Assembly: GCA_025462805.1 (NCBI GenBank)
Contig: JAOAPJ010000145.1
Span: forward strand, 1 to 7,013
Source of the DNA: Acidobacteriaceae bacterium
GTDB taxonomy: Bacteria; Acidobacteriota; Terriglobia; Terriglobales; Acidobacteriaceae
Length of the DNA: 7,013 nt
Reading direction: 5' to 3'
The notes under the pieces are model-generated. The model had not been told where the DNA came from. It searched no databases and worked only from the letters and a program-made list of their open reading frames with translations. Position numbers and translations under genes: made by a program. Positions 1 through 6,115 of this stretch are shown here, one piece after another; the first letter of the stretch is position 1, and each line of letters starts with the position of its first letter.

Positions 1-490
1 CGAGCGGGAGCTGATCGCCACCTACGTCTCCTATCTGAACGACTGCTACTACTGCCAGACCATCCACGGCGCCATCGCCGCAGCCAGCCTGAACGATGAT
101 GAGCAGCTGGTGGCCCGAGTGAAGGCGGACTTCCAGCACGCCAACATCTCAGACAAGCTGAAGGCGCTGCTGGTCATCGCTGGCAAGGTGCAGATCGGCG
201 GCAAACAGGTGACCGCTGACGATATCGCGAATGCGCGCGCCATGGGTGCATCGGACCTGGAGATTCATGACACGGTTCTGATTGCGTCTGCCTTCTGCAT
301 GTACAACCGCTACGTTGACGGGCTTGCCACGCAGCAGCCGCGGGACGAGGCCATGTACCGGGAACGCGGCAAGCAGGTCGCGCAGCTTGGCTATGTAACG
401 GTAAGTCAGCAGTACCTCACCAGGGCAGGAGCGCCGATGAAGGACAGCGAAGCGAAGGAGACAGAATATGCCGCACATACCACTGCCTGA
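1..490 (+). CDS. AhpD-like carboxymuconolactone decarboxylase family protein, first of a tandem pair (5' partial)
   Basis: The reading frame is open from base 2 to the TGA at 488-490, giving 162 visible residues; by comparison with the next gene about 44 N-terminal residues lie left of the window. It carries the AhpD active-site pattern E-x11-C-x2-C-x3-H (fragment residues E3, C15, C18, H22), in the segment NDCYYCQTIHG. In AhpD these residues form a redox cysteine pair with its proton relay, so a role in peroxide reduction or thiol-disulfide exchange is likely; the substrate is unknown. The conserved FCMYNRYVDGLAT block follows near residues 98-110. By hand alignment the core is about 70% identical to the downstream gene. 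The last 30 or so residues are unlike the paralogue, are rich in charged residues and Ala/Thr, and encode the ribosome site and start codon of the next gene. No ahpC or oxidoreductase partner is visible. Family call is firm, function is inferred. Confidence 0.87.
   Translation, partial: ERELIATYVSYLNDCYYCQTIHGAIAAASLNDDEQLVARVKADFQHANISDKLKALLVIAGKVQIGGKQVTADDIANARAMGASDLEIHDTVLIASAFCMYNRYVDGLATQQPRDEAMYRERGKQVAQLGYVTVSQQYLTRAGAPMKDSEAKETEYAAHTTA
455..460 (+). promoter_or_regulatory. Ribosome binding site of the second AhpD-like gene, inside the first gene
   Basis: AAGGAG lies 7 bases before the ATG at 468. It is embedded in the C-terminal codons of the upstream gene (Ala-Lys-Glu-Thr), so ribosomes finishing the first gene terminate just past the start of the second. 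This supports the ATG at 468 and suggests translational coupling. Confidence 0.75.
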
Positions 491-1025
491 GGGGCTGCCG
501 GGTATCACAGGAGCCTTCGCTTTCCGGCCAGAGACGGCAAAGCCGATGCGCGAGCTCGCCCATATACTGCTGCACGAACCGAACAGCCTGACGCCCGGTG
601 AGCGGGAGCTGATCGCCACCTACGTGTCCGCGCAGAACGACTGCTACTTCTGCCAGACCAGTCACGGAGCAGCGGCCGCCGCTCACCTGCGCGACTCCAA
701 GTTGGTGGAAGAGGTGAAGAGCAATCCAGGTTCTGCTGGGATCTCGGCCAAACTGAAGGCGCTGCTGACCATTGCCGGCCAGGTGCAGAAGTCAGGCAAG
801 CAGGTAACCGCGGACGCCATTGCCGTAGCGCGCCAGCAAGGGGCCACGGATCTCGAGATCCACGACACGGTCCTGATCGCGGCGGCGTTCTGCATGTACA
901 ACCGTTACGTGGACGGACTCGCCACCGTGCAGCCGCGGGATGAGTCGATGTATGCGGCCATGGGGCAGCAGCTCGCCGACCACGGCTACCGCACGGCCTC
1001 CATACGCCAAAAGGAACCAGCTTAG
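468..1025 (+). CDS. AhpD-like carboxymuconolactone decarboxylase family protein, second of a tandem pair
   Basis: A complete 185-residue protein of the CMD/AhpD superfamily. The active-site pattern E-x11-C-x2-C-x3-H is exact: E47, C59, C62 and H66, with spacing identical to Mycobacterium tuberculosis AhpD (E118, C130, C133, H137). The N-terminal 40 residues (PEGLPGITGAFAFRPETAKP) resemble the substrate-side leader of peroxidase-related CMD proteins. A helical C-terminal half contains KLKALLTIAG and FCMYNRYVDGLAT. A cytoplasmic thiol peroxidase or reductase role is likely; no signal peptide or membrane segment is seen. The ATG has a good AAGGAG site and overlaps the upstream paralogue by 23 bases in another frame, so the two probably form one transcript and may form mixed oligomers (AhpD is a trimer). 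Differences between the copies are mostly at third codon positions, pointing to an old duplication under purifying selection. True decarboxylase activity is unlikely given the CxxC pair. Confidence 0.9.
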   Translation: MPHIPLPEGLPGITGAFAFRPETAKPMRELAHILLHEPNSLTPGERELIATYVSAQNDCYFCQTSHGAAAAAHLRDSKLVEEVKSNPGSAGISAKLKALLTIAGQVQKSGKQVTADAIAVARQQGATDLEIHDTVLIAAAFCMYNRYVDGLATVQPRDESMYAAMGQQLADHGYRTASIRQKEPA

Positions 1026-1058
1026 AAGGCTACCCATTGCCCCGGCGAAATGCCTCGG

Positions 1059-1073
1059 GCCGGACCGTCCGGC
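1059..1073 (+). other. Perfect 7-bp inverted repeat downstream of the AhpD-like pair
   Basis: GCCGGAC and GTCCGGC flank a single C, 33 bases after the stop of the second AhpD-like gene. As RNA it would fold into a short GC-rich hairpin after opening one or two inner pairs. No T-run follows (the next bases are GATACTACC), so it is not a textbook intrinsic terminator. It could be a weak terminator, a transcript-end stabiliser or a dyad operator site. The rest of the 180-base spacer shows no gene. Confidence 0.3.
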
Positions 1074-1128
1074 GATACTACCCGGATGCATTCTTCTACA
1101 ACTTCCCGGTATTCCAGGCGTCAGATGC

Positions 1129-1158
1129 TTGGAACGTGTGCTCCGTCCTTCGTACACT
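1129..1158 (+). promoter_or_regulatory. Possible sigma-70-type promoter for murA
   Basis: TTGGAA (1129-1134) and TACACT (1153-1158) are separated by 18 bases, each matching four of six consensus positions, about 48 bases upstream of the murA start. The match is weak in a GC-rich genome, and murA could instead be read from the upstream genes. It is offered only as the best candidate in the spacer. Confidence 0.2.
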
Positions 1159-1189
1159 GGGGAGCAGATCAGCAGCAGTCAAAGCTCTC

Positions 1190-1194
1190 AGGAG
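1190..1194 (+). promoter_or_regulatory. Ribosome binding site of murA
   Basis: AGGAG lies 11 bases before the ATG at 1206, slightly far but the only such site nearby. It supports the start at 1206 over earlier in-frame ATG codons (for example 1050), whose extra 52 residues have no resemblance to MurA N-termini. Confidence 0.55.
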
Positions 1195-1205
1195 TTCCCG
1201 GCTTC

Positions 1206-2489
1206 ATGGAAAAGTTCGTCATTCGCGGCGGTAATCCGCTGCTTGGTTCAATTCGCGTTTCCGGCGCGAAGAACTCTGCTCTCCCCTGCATGGCTGCCGC
1301 CATCCTCACCGAAGACGAGGTCATCCTCGAGAATATTCCGCAGGTGCGGGATATCGAGACGGAGCGCAAGCTGCTGGTCTCCATGGGTGCAGAGGTGGAG
1401 CTTGGCTACGGCAGGGCGCAACATCGCACCTCCATATCGTGCCGCGTACTCTCGGATCCTGTGGCCAAGTACGAGATCGTCAAGACCATGCGCGCATCGT
1501 CGCTGGTGCTCGGGCCGCTCATCGCCCGCACAGGAATTGCGCGCGTTGCCATGCCGGGGGGATGCGCCATTGGCGGCCGCCCGATTGACCTGCACATCAA
1601 AGGGCTCGAAGCGATGGGCGCCACCATCACCCAGGAGCATGGCTACCTGGAGGCGCGCACGGAGCGGTTGAAGGGCGCACACATCCTGTTCGACAAGATC
1701 ACAGTGACCGGCACGGAAGACCTGTTGATGGCAGCGGTGCTGGCCGACGGCGAGACCCTGCTGGAGAACTGCGCACGGGAGCCGGAAGTGACCGATCTCG
1801 CAGCCATGCTGGTCTCCATGGGCGCGAAGATTGAGGGGGCTGGCACCAGTACGATCCGAGTCCAGGGAGTCGAGAAGCTGCACGGCACACGCCATCGCAT
1901 CAATCCCGACCGCATCGAGGCAGGCACCTTTCTGGTTGCCGGAGCGATCACCGGGGGCGACCTGAAGGTGACACAGTGCAACCCCGCTCACCTAAGCTCT
2001 GTAATTGCAAAGCTTCAGGAGTGCGGTGTGCGGCTGGACATCGAGGGCGACTCGATCCGTGTCCGGAGCGAAGGAGCACTGCGCGGCGCGGACATCACGA
2101 CAGAGGAGTATCCCGGCTTTCCCACCGACATGCAGGCGCAGTACATGGCGCTGGCGACGCAGTCGGATGGAACCTCGGTTGTGGTCGAAAATATCTTTGA
2201 GAACCGGTTCATGCATGTGCAGGAGCTGGCTCGCATGGGCGCGAACATCAAAGTGGACGGGCGGACAGCAACGATCCGCGGTAAGACGCCGCTCTCTTCC
2301 GCGGCGGTAATGTGTTCGGACCTGCGCGCGTCAGCGTCGCTGGTGCTGGCGGCGATGGTGGCAGAGGGCGAGACGATTCTCGACCGCGTTTATCACATCG
2401 ATCGCGGCTACGAGCGGATCGAGGAGAAGCTGCGGGGAGTCGGCGCGGAGATTCGCCGACTCGGCAACATCTTCGCCAGCAAGCCATAA
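1206..2489 (+). CDS. murA: UDP-N-acetylglucosamine 1-carboxyvinyltransferase (MurA)
   Basis: MurA transfers enolpyruvate from phosphoenolpyruvate to UDP-GlcNAc in the cytoplasm, the first committed step of peptidoglycan synthesis. The 427-residue protein is close to the usual 417-430 length and has the two-domain EPSP-synthase-like fold. Visible landmarks, with E. coli numbers in brackets, are K22-N23 (K22-N23) in SGAKNSALP, R96 (R91), C120 (C115) in MPGGCAIGGRP, D308 (D305) in EEYPGFPTDMQ, D372 (D369) in SDLRASASLV, and R400 (R397) in HIDRGYERIEEKL. The catalytic Cys is retained, so the enzyme should be of the fosfomycin-sensitive class rather than the Cys-to-Asp variety. The start is chosen because MEKFVIRGGN is where family N-termini begin and an AGGAG precedes it. 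It stands alone: no other cell-wall gene is in the window, and it converges on the next gene. No clear terminator is visible for it in the 69-base gap downstream. Confidence 0.98.
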   Translation: MEKFVIRGGNPLLGSIRVSGAKNSALPCMAAAILTEDEVILENIPQVRDIETERKLLVSMGAEVELGYGRAQHRTSISCRVLSDPVAKYEIVKTMRASSLVLGPLIARTGIARVAMPGGCAIGGRPIDLHIKGLEAMGATITQEHGYLEARTERLKGAHILFDKITVTGTEDLLMAAVLADGETLLENCAREPEVTDLAAMLVSMGAKIEGAGTSTIRVQGVEKLHGTRHRINPDRIEAGTFLVAGAITGGDLKVTQCNPAHLSSVIAKLQECGVRLDIEGDSIRVRSEGALRGADITTEEYPGFPTDMQAQYMALATQSDGTSVVVENIFENRFMHVQELARMGANIKVDGRTATIRGKTPLSSAAVMCSDLRASASLVLAAMVAEGETILDRVYHIDRGYERIEEKLRGVGAEIRRLGNIFASKP

Positions 2490-2535
2490 CCGCCTCGGCG
2501 AAGTCTTTCCGAACAGCGGGACGCTTGCACGTGCC

Positions 2536-2570
2536 AAGAAATAACAATATAGGCATTCTTACGAATGCTT
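2536..2570 (-). terminator. Likely intrinsic terminator of the minus-strand membrane-protein gene, overlapping its stop codon
   Basis: On the minus strand the sequence folds as AAGCATTC-GTAA-GAATGCCT: six perfect pairs (2553-2558 with 2563-2568), then a G-U and an A-U pair, closed by a GTAA loop of the stable GNRA type. It is followed by the T-rich tract ATATTGTTATTTCTT (2536-2550). The TAA of the loop is the stop codon of the gene at 2559. The stem is not GC-rich and the T-tract is interrupted, so efficiency is uncertain. On the + strand there is no T-run, so it probably does not serve murA. Confidence 0.5.
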
Positions 2571-3833
2571 CAGCTCGCTGTCCATTGGCAGAGCGACAGG
2601 GCGCAAGCTTTCGATTGCACCTAGGACGAGGAGAAAGAGTCCGGGGCTCAAATAGATCAGATTGATTAGTGGAAAGAGCTCCGGCCTGAACATCCGGTCG
2701 ACGATGAAGAGCGGGAGAGTCACTGCCGTTAAGGCGATGCCCAGGACGATCAGCATGCGGCGAAGATCCACGCGCACGAAGAAGGCAGCGGAAGCGATCG
2801 CCAGGCCCGCCATAAGCACTGCAATTGCCGGGTGAAGGCCGCTGGGAATGAGGGCATACGCGTTGCTGCCGACATTGAACGGCGTAAAGTGCGACGGATC
2901 CCGCAAATAGACCGGCAGCGTAACCCCAAGCTGCGCAACCGCCGTTAGTAGTACCGTTCTCAGTGCGACGACTTTGCCGGCTGACTGCCAGGCGAGCGCA
3001 AAGAGACACGGATAGACAATCGCATAAATCGGGCGCGAGGATAAGGCAACGCCCAGCAGTAACGGCGAAACCCATGCACCAGAACTTCGCGGCGCATGCG
3101 AGAGTGATCTCGCAACACAGCTTAAAAGGATCACCACATACGCAAAGTTGGTGAAGAAGTCTCCGCCGGTAACCAAATCCTGCATCACGCAAGGATTGCC
3201 GACGATGAAGACGAAGGCAAACCAAGCCGCCCACCAGGTCCCATCGAAGATCCAGTAGCACCAGATGAGGAATGCTCCCAGCCAAACCAGGTTCTGCACC
3301 CCCACATGTCCGGCAAGATAGAAGGGCGAGGCCAGCAGCAACGCTCCTGGCATGGGTGTGATCGGGTGATGAAGAAAGGTCAGATGAGTGTAAGGAAAGT
3401 CGCCCGAGAGAAGCGCGCGACACGCAAGCTCAATTGCATTCTCTCGATCCGAGCCGGGGCCGAAGACATGCTTCTGGCTAAGCGGGTGCAATACAAAATA
3501 TGCGCAGGCAGCGAAGAGCCATCCCACCGTGAGTGCGGCGGCCACCAGCCTTCTCTCTTCCTTGCACTCGTTTCTCCTCTCTCTCCTCTGAATCCACACC
3601 AGCGCGGCGACTGCCAATGTGAGGAATACGGCGCAGAGGAACGCGCCTCTTCCGAAACCGACAATCTTGAGGATCTGCTGAAAAGACAACAGCAGCCATA
3701 TCGCGACCATTGATACAATCGCTAGAAAGCGATTCAGACCAGACGCTGAATTTTCGCGCAGCAAACTTCGCCTCACTTCCGGTGAATGGAATGGTTGGAT
3801 GATAACTGACGCAAAGAGTCTTGAATCTTGCAA
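2559..3833 (-). CDS. Multi-pass integral membrane protein, possibly GT-C-type glycosyltransferase-like
   Basis: A protein of up to 424 residues with roughly 11-12 hydrophobic segments: about 35-55, 63-81, 97-115, 161-177, 180-196, 199-213, 226-243, 253-283, 288-310, 333-353, 360-378 and 388-408. Between the third and fourth lies a hydrophilic loop (115-160) with HVFGPGSDREN, LLSGDFPYTHLT and HHPITPMPGALL. Further motifs are VTGGDFF (221-227) and SSRPIY (265-270). A long first extracytoplasmic loop with acidic residues and a downstream SRP/TRP motif is a layout I associate with GT87/DUF2029-like polyprenyl-sugar transferases, but I cannot name the family. The earliest possible start is a TTG at 3833, with AAGGG four bases upstream and an in-frame stop just before. 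Later in-frame GTG (residue 20) and ATG (residue 42) starts are possible, the ATG falling inside the first hydrophobic segment. It is convergent with murA and divergent from the next membrane gene, with which it may share a role. The gene is real on coding and hydrophobicity grounds; function is unknown. Confidence 0.75.
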   Translation of the reverse strand: MQDSRLFASVIIQPFHSPEVRRSLLRENSASGLNRFLAIVSMVAIWLLLSFQQILKIVGFGRGAFLCAVFLTLAVAALVWIQRRERRNECKEERRLVAAALTVGWLFAACAYFVLHPLSQKHVFGPGSDRENAIELACRALLSGDFPYTHLTFLHHPITPMPGALLLASPFYLAGHVGVQNLVWLGAFLIWCYWIFDGTWWAAWFAFVFIVGNPCVMQDLVTGGDFFTNFAYVVILLSCVARSLSHAPRSSGAWVSPLLLGVALSSRPIYAIVYPCLFALAWQSAGKVVALRTVLLTAVAQLGVTLPVYLRDPSHFTPFNVGSNAYALIPSGLHPAIAVLMAGLAIASAAFFVRVDLRRMLIVLGIALTAVTLPLFIVDRMFRPELFPLINLIYLSPGLFLLVLGAIESLRPVALPMDSELKHS

Positions 3834-3868
3834 AGCACCCTTGCATCAGCCGCCAGACTCGCCACGTC

Positions 3869-5038
3869 ATGTCGAATGAAGAGCTCGGTGTGCAAGCCTG
3901 GGGAACCGCACATCGACAGCCCTCAGTTTTCGCGGCAAGGCCGGTGTCCGCGTGGCTGGTGATCGGCGCCCTGATTCTGTTTGCGCTCTTCTCGATCGGC
4001 TTGTTCTTTGAAACGATCGCGCCGGTGGCAGATTTTTGGTTCCAACCCGTTGTCGCAGCGGATTCGGGAGCCTACTGGGAGCTCTCCGGTGTAAGAAGCG
4101 GCTCGATCAGCACTTCCTCGCCCAGTTCTGAAGAGCATCAGGTGACTGGCAGCTCTTCATTCGGACCCGTCCTCGAGGCGAAACTGCTACGGACCGACAG
4201 CGGAGTCCTCATCTCAAACCTGATGTTGCTGGCCTTTCTGCTGTGGATGGTCGGCTCAATGCCGGAGTTTGATCGAGCCACCTTTACGGCACTGCTGCTG
4301 CTTAACCCCCTCTTGATCTCTGCAGTCATCACGTTGAACAAGGAGATCTTTGCCATTACCGGGGTGGTGGCTTTTGTCAAGTACATGAAGGCTCAGCGAT
4401 TCCGTGCCCTGTGGCTCGCCGTCGCCGTGTTCATTTCCTTGGGTGGGCGCTGGCAGCAAGCGGCCATCATGATGCTATTAGCTGCCTACGAGAGCCGCAT
4501 ATCTCCGATTCGGGGGAAACGGCTCACCGGAATCATGCTCGCGGTGTTGCTATACACAGTGCTCTATACGGCGGTCTATCAGGCAGCGCCCGTTCTGATT
4601 GCGGGCCTCTTGGCCCAGGCACAGGGCGGCCATACCATCTGGATGCTCGATCAGATACAAGGCCATTTCGGTTTTCCAATAGTTGTTTTACCCAAAATAG
4701 CCATGAATGTGATGGGGTACTTCATCACACCAGGCTATTTCCTCTCCGATTATTGGCAGCAGGACTTTGGCAACTGGCATGACCAGCTGTTTGTGACGTT
4801 TCACCAATTTCTGATCACCGTGCTCTTCGCTCTCCTCATATTCACCAAGAAGCTGAGGCTGAGAGATGACCCCGTGTATCTTCTGTGGCTCTATCTGATC
4901 ACGATTGCAGTGAGCCCGATGATCCAGCCTCGCTACGAGTATCCCGCGTACGTCCTGCTGTGCCTGCAAGCCTCACGCTACTGGCGATTTCGGCCTCGGC
5001 CCAAGGTCCAGCAGCCGGCGTTGCCCGAACTCACCTAG
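3869..5038 (+). CDS. Multi-pass integral membrane protein, possibly polysaccharide polymerase- or GT-C-like
   Basis: A 389-residue protein with about nine or ten hydrophobic segments: about 27-49, 112-129, 138-155, 158-172, 179-191, 196-207, 219-250, 268-290, 307-326 and 336-351. After the first segment comes a loop (50-111) with ADSGAYWELSG and FGPVLEAKLL, then LLLLNPLLISAVITLNKEIF (142-161) and, at the end, SPMIQPRYEYPAYVLL (349-364). An LxNPxxLxxxxxxNKEI segment plus a C-terminal RYxxP motif recalls O-antigen polymerases and membrane mannosyltransferases, so transfer or polymerisation of lipid-linked sugars is a reasonable but unproven guess. The start is the ATG at 3869; its ribosome site is poor, and the open frame extends to a TTG at 3821, which would overlap the divergent gene. 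The neighbouring divergent gene is also a membrane protein of similar style. The tail after the last segment is basic and proline-rich (YWRFRPRPK), likely cytoplasmic. Family not recognised with certainty. Confidence 0.75.
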   Translation: MSNEELGVQAWGTAHRQPSVFAARPVSAWLVIGALILFALFSIGLFFETIAPVADFWFQPVVAADSGAYWELSGVRSGSISTSSPSSEEHQVTGSSSFGPVLEAKLLRTDSGVLISNLMLLAFLLWMVGSMPEFDRATFTALLLLNPLLISAVITLNKEIFAITGVVAFVKYMKAQRFRALWLAVAVFISLGGRWQQAAIMMLLAAYESRISPIRGKRLTGIMLAVLLYTVLYTAVYQAAPVLIAGLLAQAQGGHTIWMLDQIQGHFGFPIVVLPKIAMNVMGYFITPGYFLSDYWQQDFGNWHDQLFVTFHQFLITVLFALLIFTKKLRLRDDPVYLLWLYLITIAVSPMIQPRYEYPAYVLLCLQASRYWRFRPRPKVQQPALPELT

Positions 5039-5089
5039 GCAAGCTGCCTTTGGGCACCGTCAGATTCCGGGGGTGCATCTGAGTATGCT

Positions 5090-5095
5090 GGAGGA
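5090..5095 (+). promoter_or_regulatory. Ribosome binding site fixing a GTG start
   Basis: GGAGGA stands 8 bases before the GTG at 5104. A nearby ATG at 5085 is out of frame with the downstream gene, so this strong site decides in favour of the GTG. Confidence 0.75.
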
Positions 5096-5103
5096 CAGAA
5101 CGC

Positions 5104-5592
5104 GTGCCCGATACAAACGATGAAGCGTTGAGAGAGCAGCTGGCGGCCTTCCTGCAAGGCGGACAGGCACACGCAACAGTAGCCGACGCCGTGGCGCATT
5201 TCCCTGTTGATCGGATGGGTGAACGACCCGCCGGCTTGCCCTATTCCGCATGGCAACTGGTGGAGCATATGCGGATCACGCTGCACGATCTGCTTGAATT
5301 CGCCACCAACCCCGAGTACGTCGAACTGGATTGGCCTGCCGACTACTGGCCGAAGAACGCGACACCTGCTAAGGGCGAGTCATGGAATGAGACCGCCCGG
5401 GCCATACAAGCAGACTTGAAGAGTTTTGACACGTTGGTCCGCTCGCCGCAAAGCAATCTCTACGCAACCATTCCCTGGGGCACGAAAGGGGAAACGCTCC
5501 TGCGCGAAGTTCTACTGGCAGCGGACCACACCAGCTACCATGTAGGCGAGTTAGTGCTGTTGCGCAGATTGATGGGTATCTGGAAGAGCTAG
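5104..5592 (+). CDS. DinB/YfiT-like four-helix-bundle protein, putative metal-dependent thiol transferase
   Basis: A 162-residue cytoplasmic protein of the DinB superfamily (DinB_2 type), normal length for the family. These four-helix bundles bind a divalent metal through three histidines; here the likely ligands are H55 (WQLVEHMR), H142 and H146 (AADHTSYHVGEL), the last two in the family's characteristic DHxxYHxG signature. The IPWGTKGETLL segment before the last helix is also typical. Known relatives include thiol S-transferases such as bacillithiol transferases and maleylpyruvate isomerase, plus many of unknown role, so the reaction here cannot be named. The start is GTG, justified by GGAGGA 8 bases upstream. 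It lies 65 bases after the membrane-protein gene on the same strand and could be cotranscribed with it, though no functional link is evident. It converges on the next minus-strand gene. Confidence 0.85.
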   Translation: MPDTNDEALREQLAAFLQGGQAHATVADAVAHFPVDRMGERPAGLPYSAWQLVEHMRITLHDLLEFATNPEYVELDWPADYWPKNATPAKGESWNETARAIQADLKSFDTLVRSPQSNLYATIPWGTKGETLLREVLLAADHTSYHVGELVLLRRLMGIWKS

Positions 5593-5619
5593 TCCCATAC
5601 CCGGATAATTCAGATTGGG

Positions 5620-5635
5620 AGCCGACTTAGGCTTT
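5620..5635 (+). terminator. Weak candidate terminator between convergent genes
   Basis: AGCC (5620-5623) and GGCT (5630-5633) enclose the loop GACTTA and are followed only by TTC. A four-pair stem with a very short T-run is marginal. It is listed because the 59-base convergent gap (5593-5651) must hold the transcript ends and shows nothing better. Confidence 0.15.
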
Positions 5636-5651
5636 CATCCGAAGCTTGCTC

Positions 5652-6080
5652 TCAGCGCCAGCTGACAGCAAGTTGCCAGCGGAGATGGCGCTGCGCAGTT
5701 TTACGTAGCACGCGCTCAAATTCTTCGATCTCCTTGAGTACTTCGCCGGTTTCGCTGCCGAATGCAAGCGCGTGATCCCGCAGAAAGTCGATGAGGGTGC
5801 AGACGGTGATCAGACCGTCTTCTGGGGCGAACCACTGGGGTGGCGGCAGAGTCTTGGCCCACTCCGGATCGCCCGCACCTTCTTCGAGAAGGAGCGCCAT
5901 CGAGTTCTCATCCGCTGAGAAAAAGTCCAGGATGGGGCGCACGCCGAGGCGGTAAGCCAGCTTCTCGAGCGCGTCTTCATTACGTGCGAGAGCCCGGCCA
6001 TTGACAAAGATATCGTAACCGGGGTCTTCACCTTCTACGACGATGTAAAGGGACGCGGCCACGGCAAAAGTGTACTCCAC
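5652..6080 (-). CDS. Small acidic conserved-looking protein of unknown function
   Basis: A soluble protein of 142 residues with no membrane segment or signal peptide. It has a beta-like N-terminus SLYIVVEGEDPGYDIFVNG (10-28), a central acidic part with FFSADENSMALLLEEG (53-68) and PPPQWFAPEDGL (79-90), and a long amphipathic C-terminal helix ending LRWQLAVSWR. I recall similar VVEGEDPG proteins annotated as hypothetical in Acidobacteriota, but cannot name a domain. The start is uncertain. The GTG at 6080 has no clear ribosome site; an in-frame GTG six codons later (6062), giving MAASLYIVVEG, would be equally plausible, with a GGAG 12 bases upstream. It lies 35 bases downstream of the transporter gene on the same strand, so the two probably share a transcript. 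Coding is supported by consistent GC-rich third positions and a compact, ordered composition. Confidence 0.7.
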   Translation of the reverse strand: MEYTFAVAASLYIVVEGEDPGYDIFVNGRALARNEDALEKLAYRLGVRPILDFFSADENSMALLLEEGAGDPEWAKTLPPPQWFAPEDGLITVCTLIDFLRDHALAFGSETGEVLKEIEEFERVLRKTAQRHLRWQLAVSWR

Positions 6081-6115
6081 GCTACGTGGGATGCGTACCC
6101 GTGAATCCAGGTACC

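Noticed and set aside
1050..1205. In-frame N-terminal extension of MurA by 52 codons
   Set aside because: The frame is open but the encoded residues look unlike MurA, and the family N-terminus and an AGGAG site both fit the ATG at 1206.
940..1671. Open frame of 243 codons on the + strand across the AhpD-like gene end and the start of murA
   Set aside because: Its product is an Arg/Ser/Pro-rich sequence typical of a shadow frame in GC-rich DNA, and it overlaps two well-supported genes.
1248..1991. Open frame of 247 codons antisense to murA
   Set aside because: Murein enzyme conservation lies in the other strand; the antisense product is low-complexity in Arg/His/Cys with no motif.
2526..2538. 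Palindrome around GCACGTGC downstream of murA as a murA terminator
   Set aside because: It is an eight-base self-complementary core flanked by imperfect TTG/CAA arms with no T-run after it, so it cannot form a convincing terminator.
2248..3423. Open frame of 391 codons on the minus strand overlapping the membrane gene and the murA end
   Set aside because: It runs into murA, is rich in Arg/Ser/Cys and lacks the regular hydrophobic segments seen in the alternative frame at 2559-3833.
3478..3870. Minus-strand frame with an ATG at 3870 overlapping the membrane-protein start
   Set aside because: It begins with a real ATG, so I considered it, but its sequence becomes Arg/Glu/Gly-rich without domain features, while the competing frame encodes ordered membrane segments.
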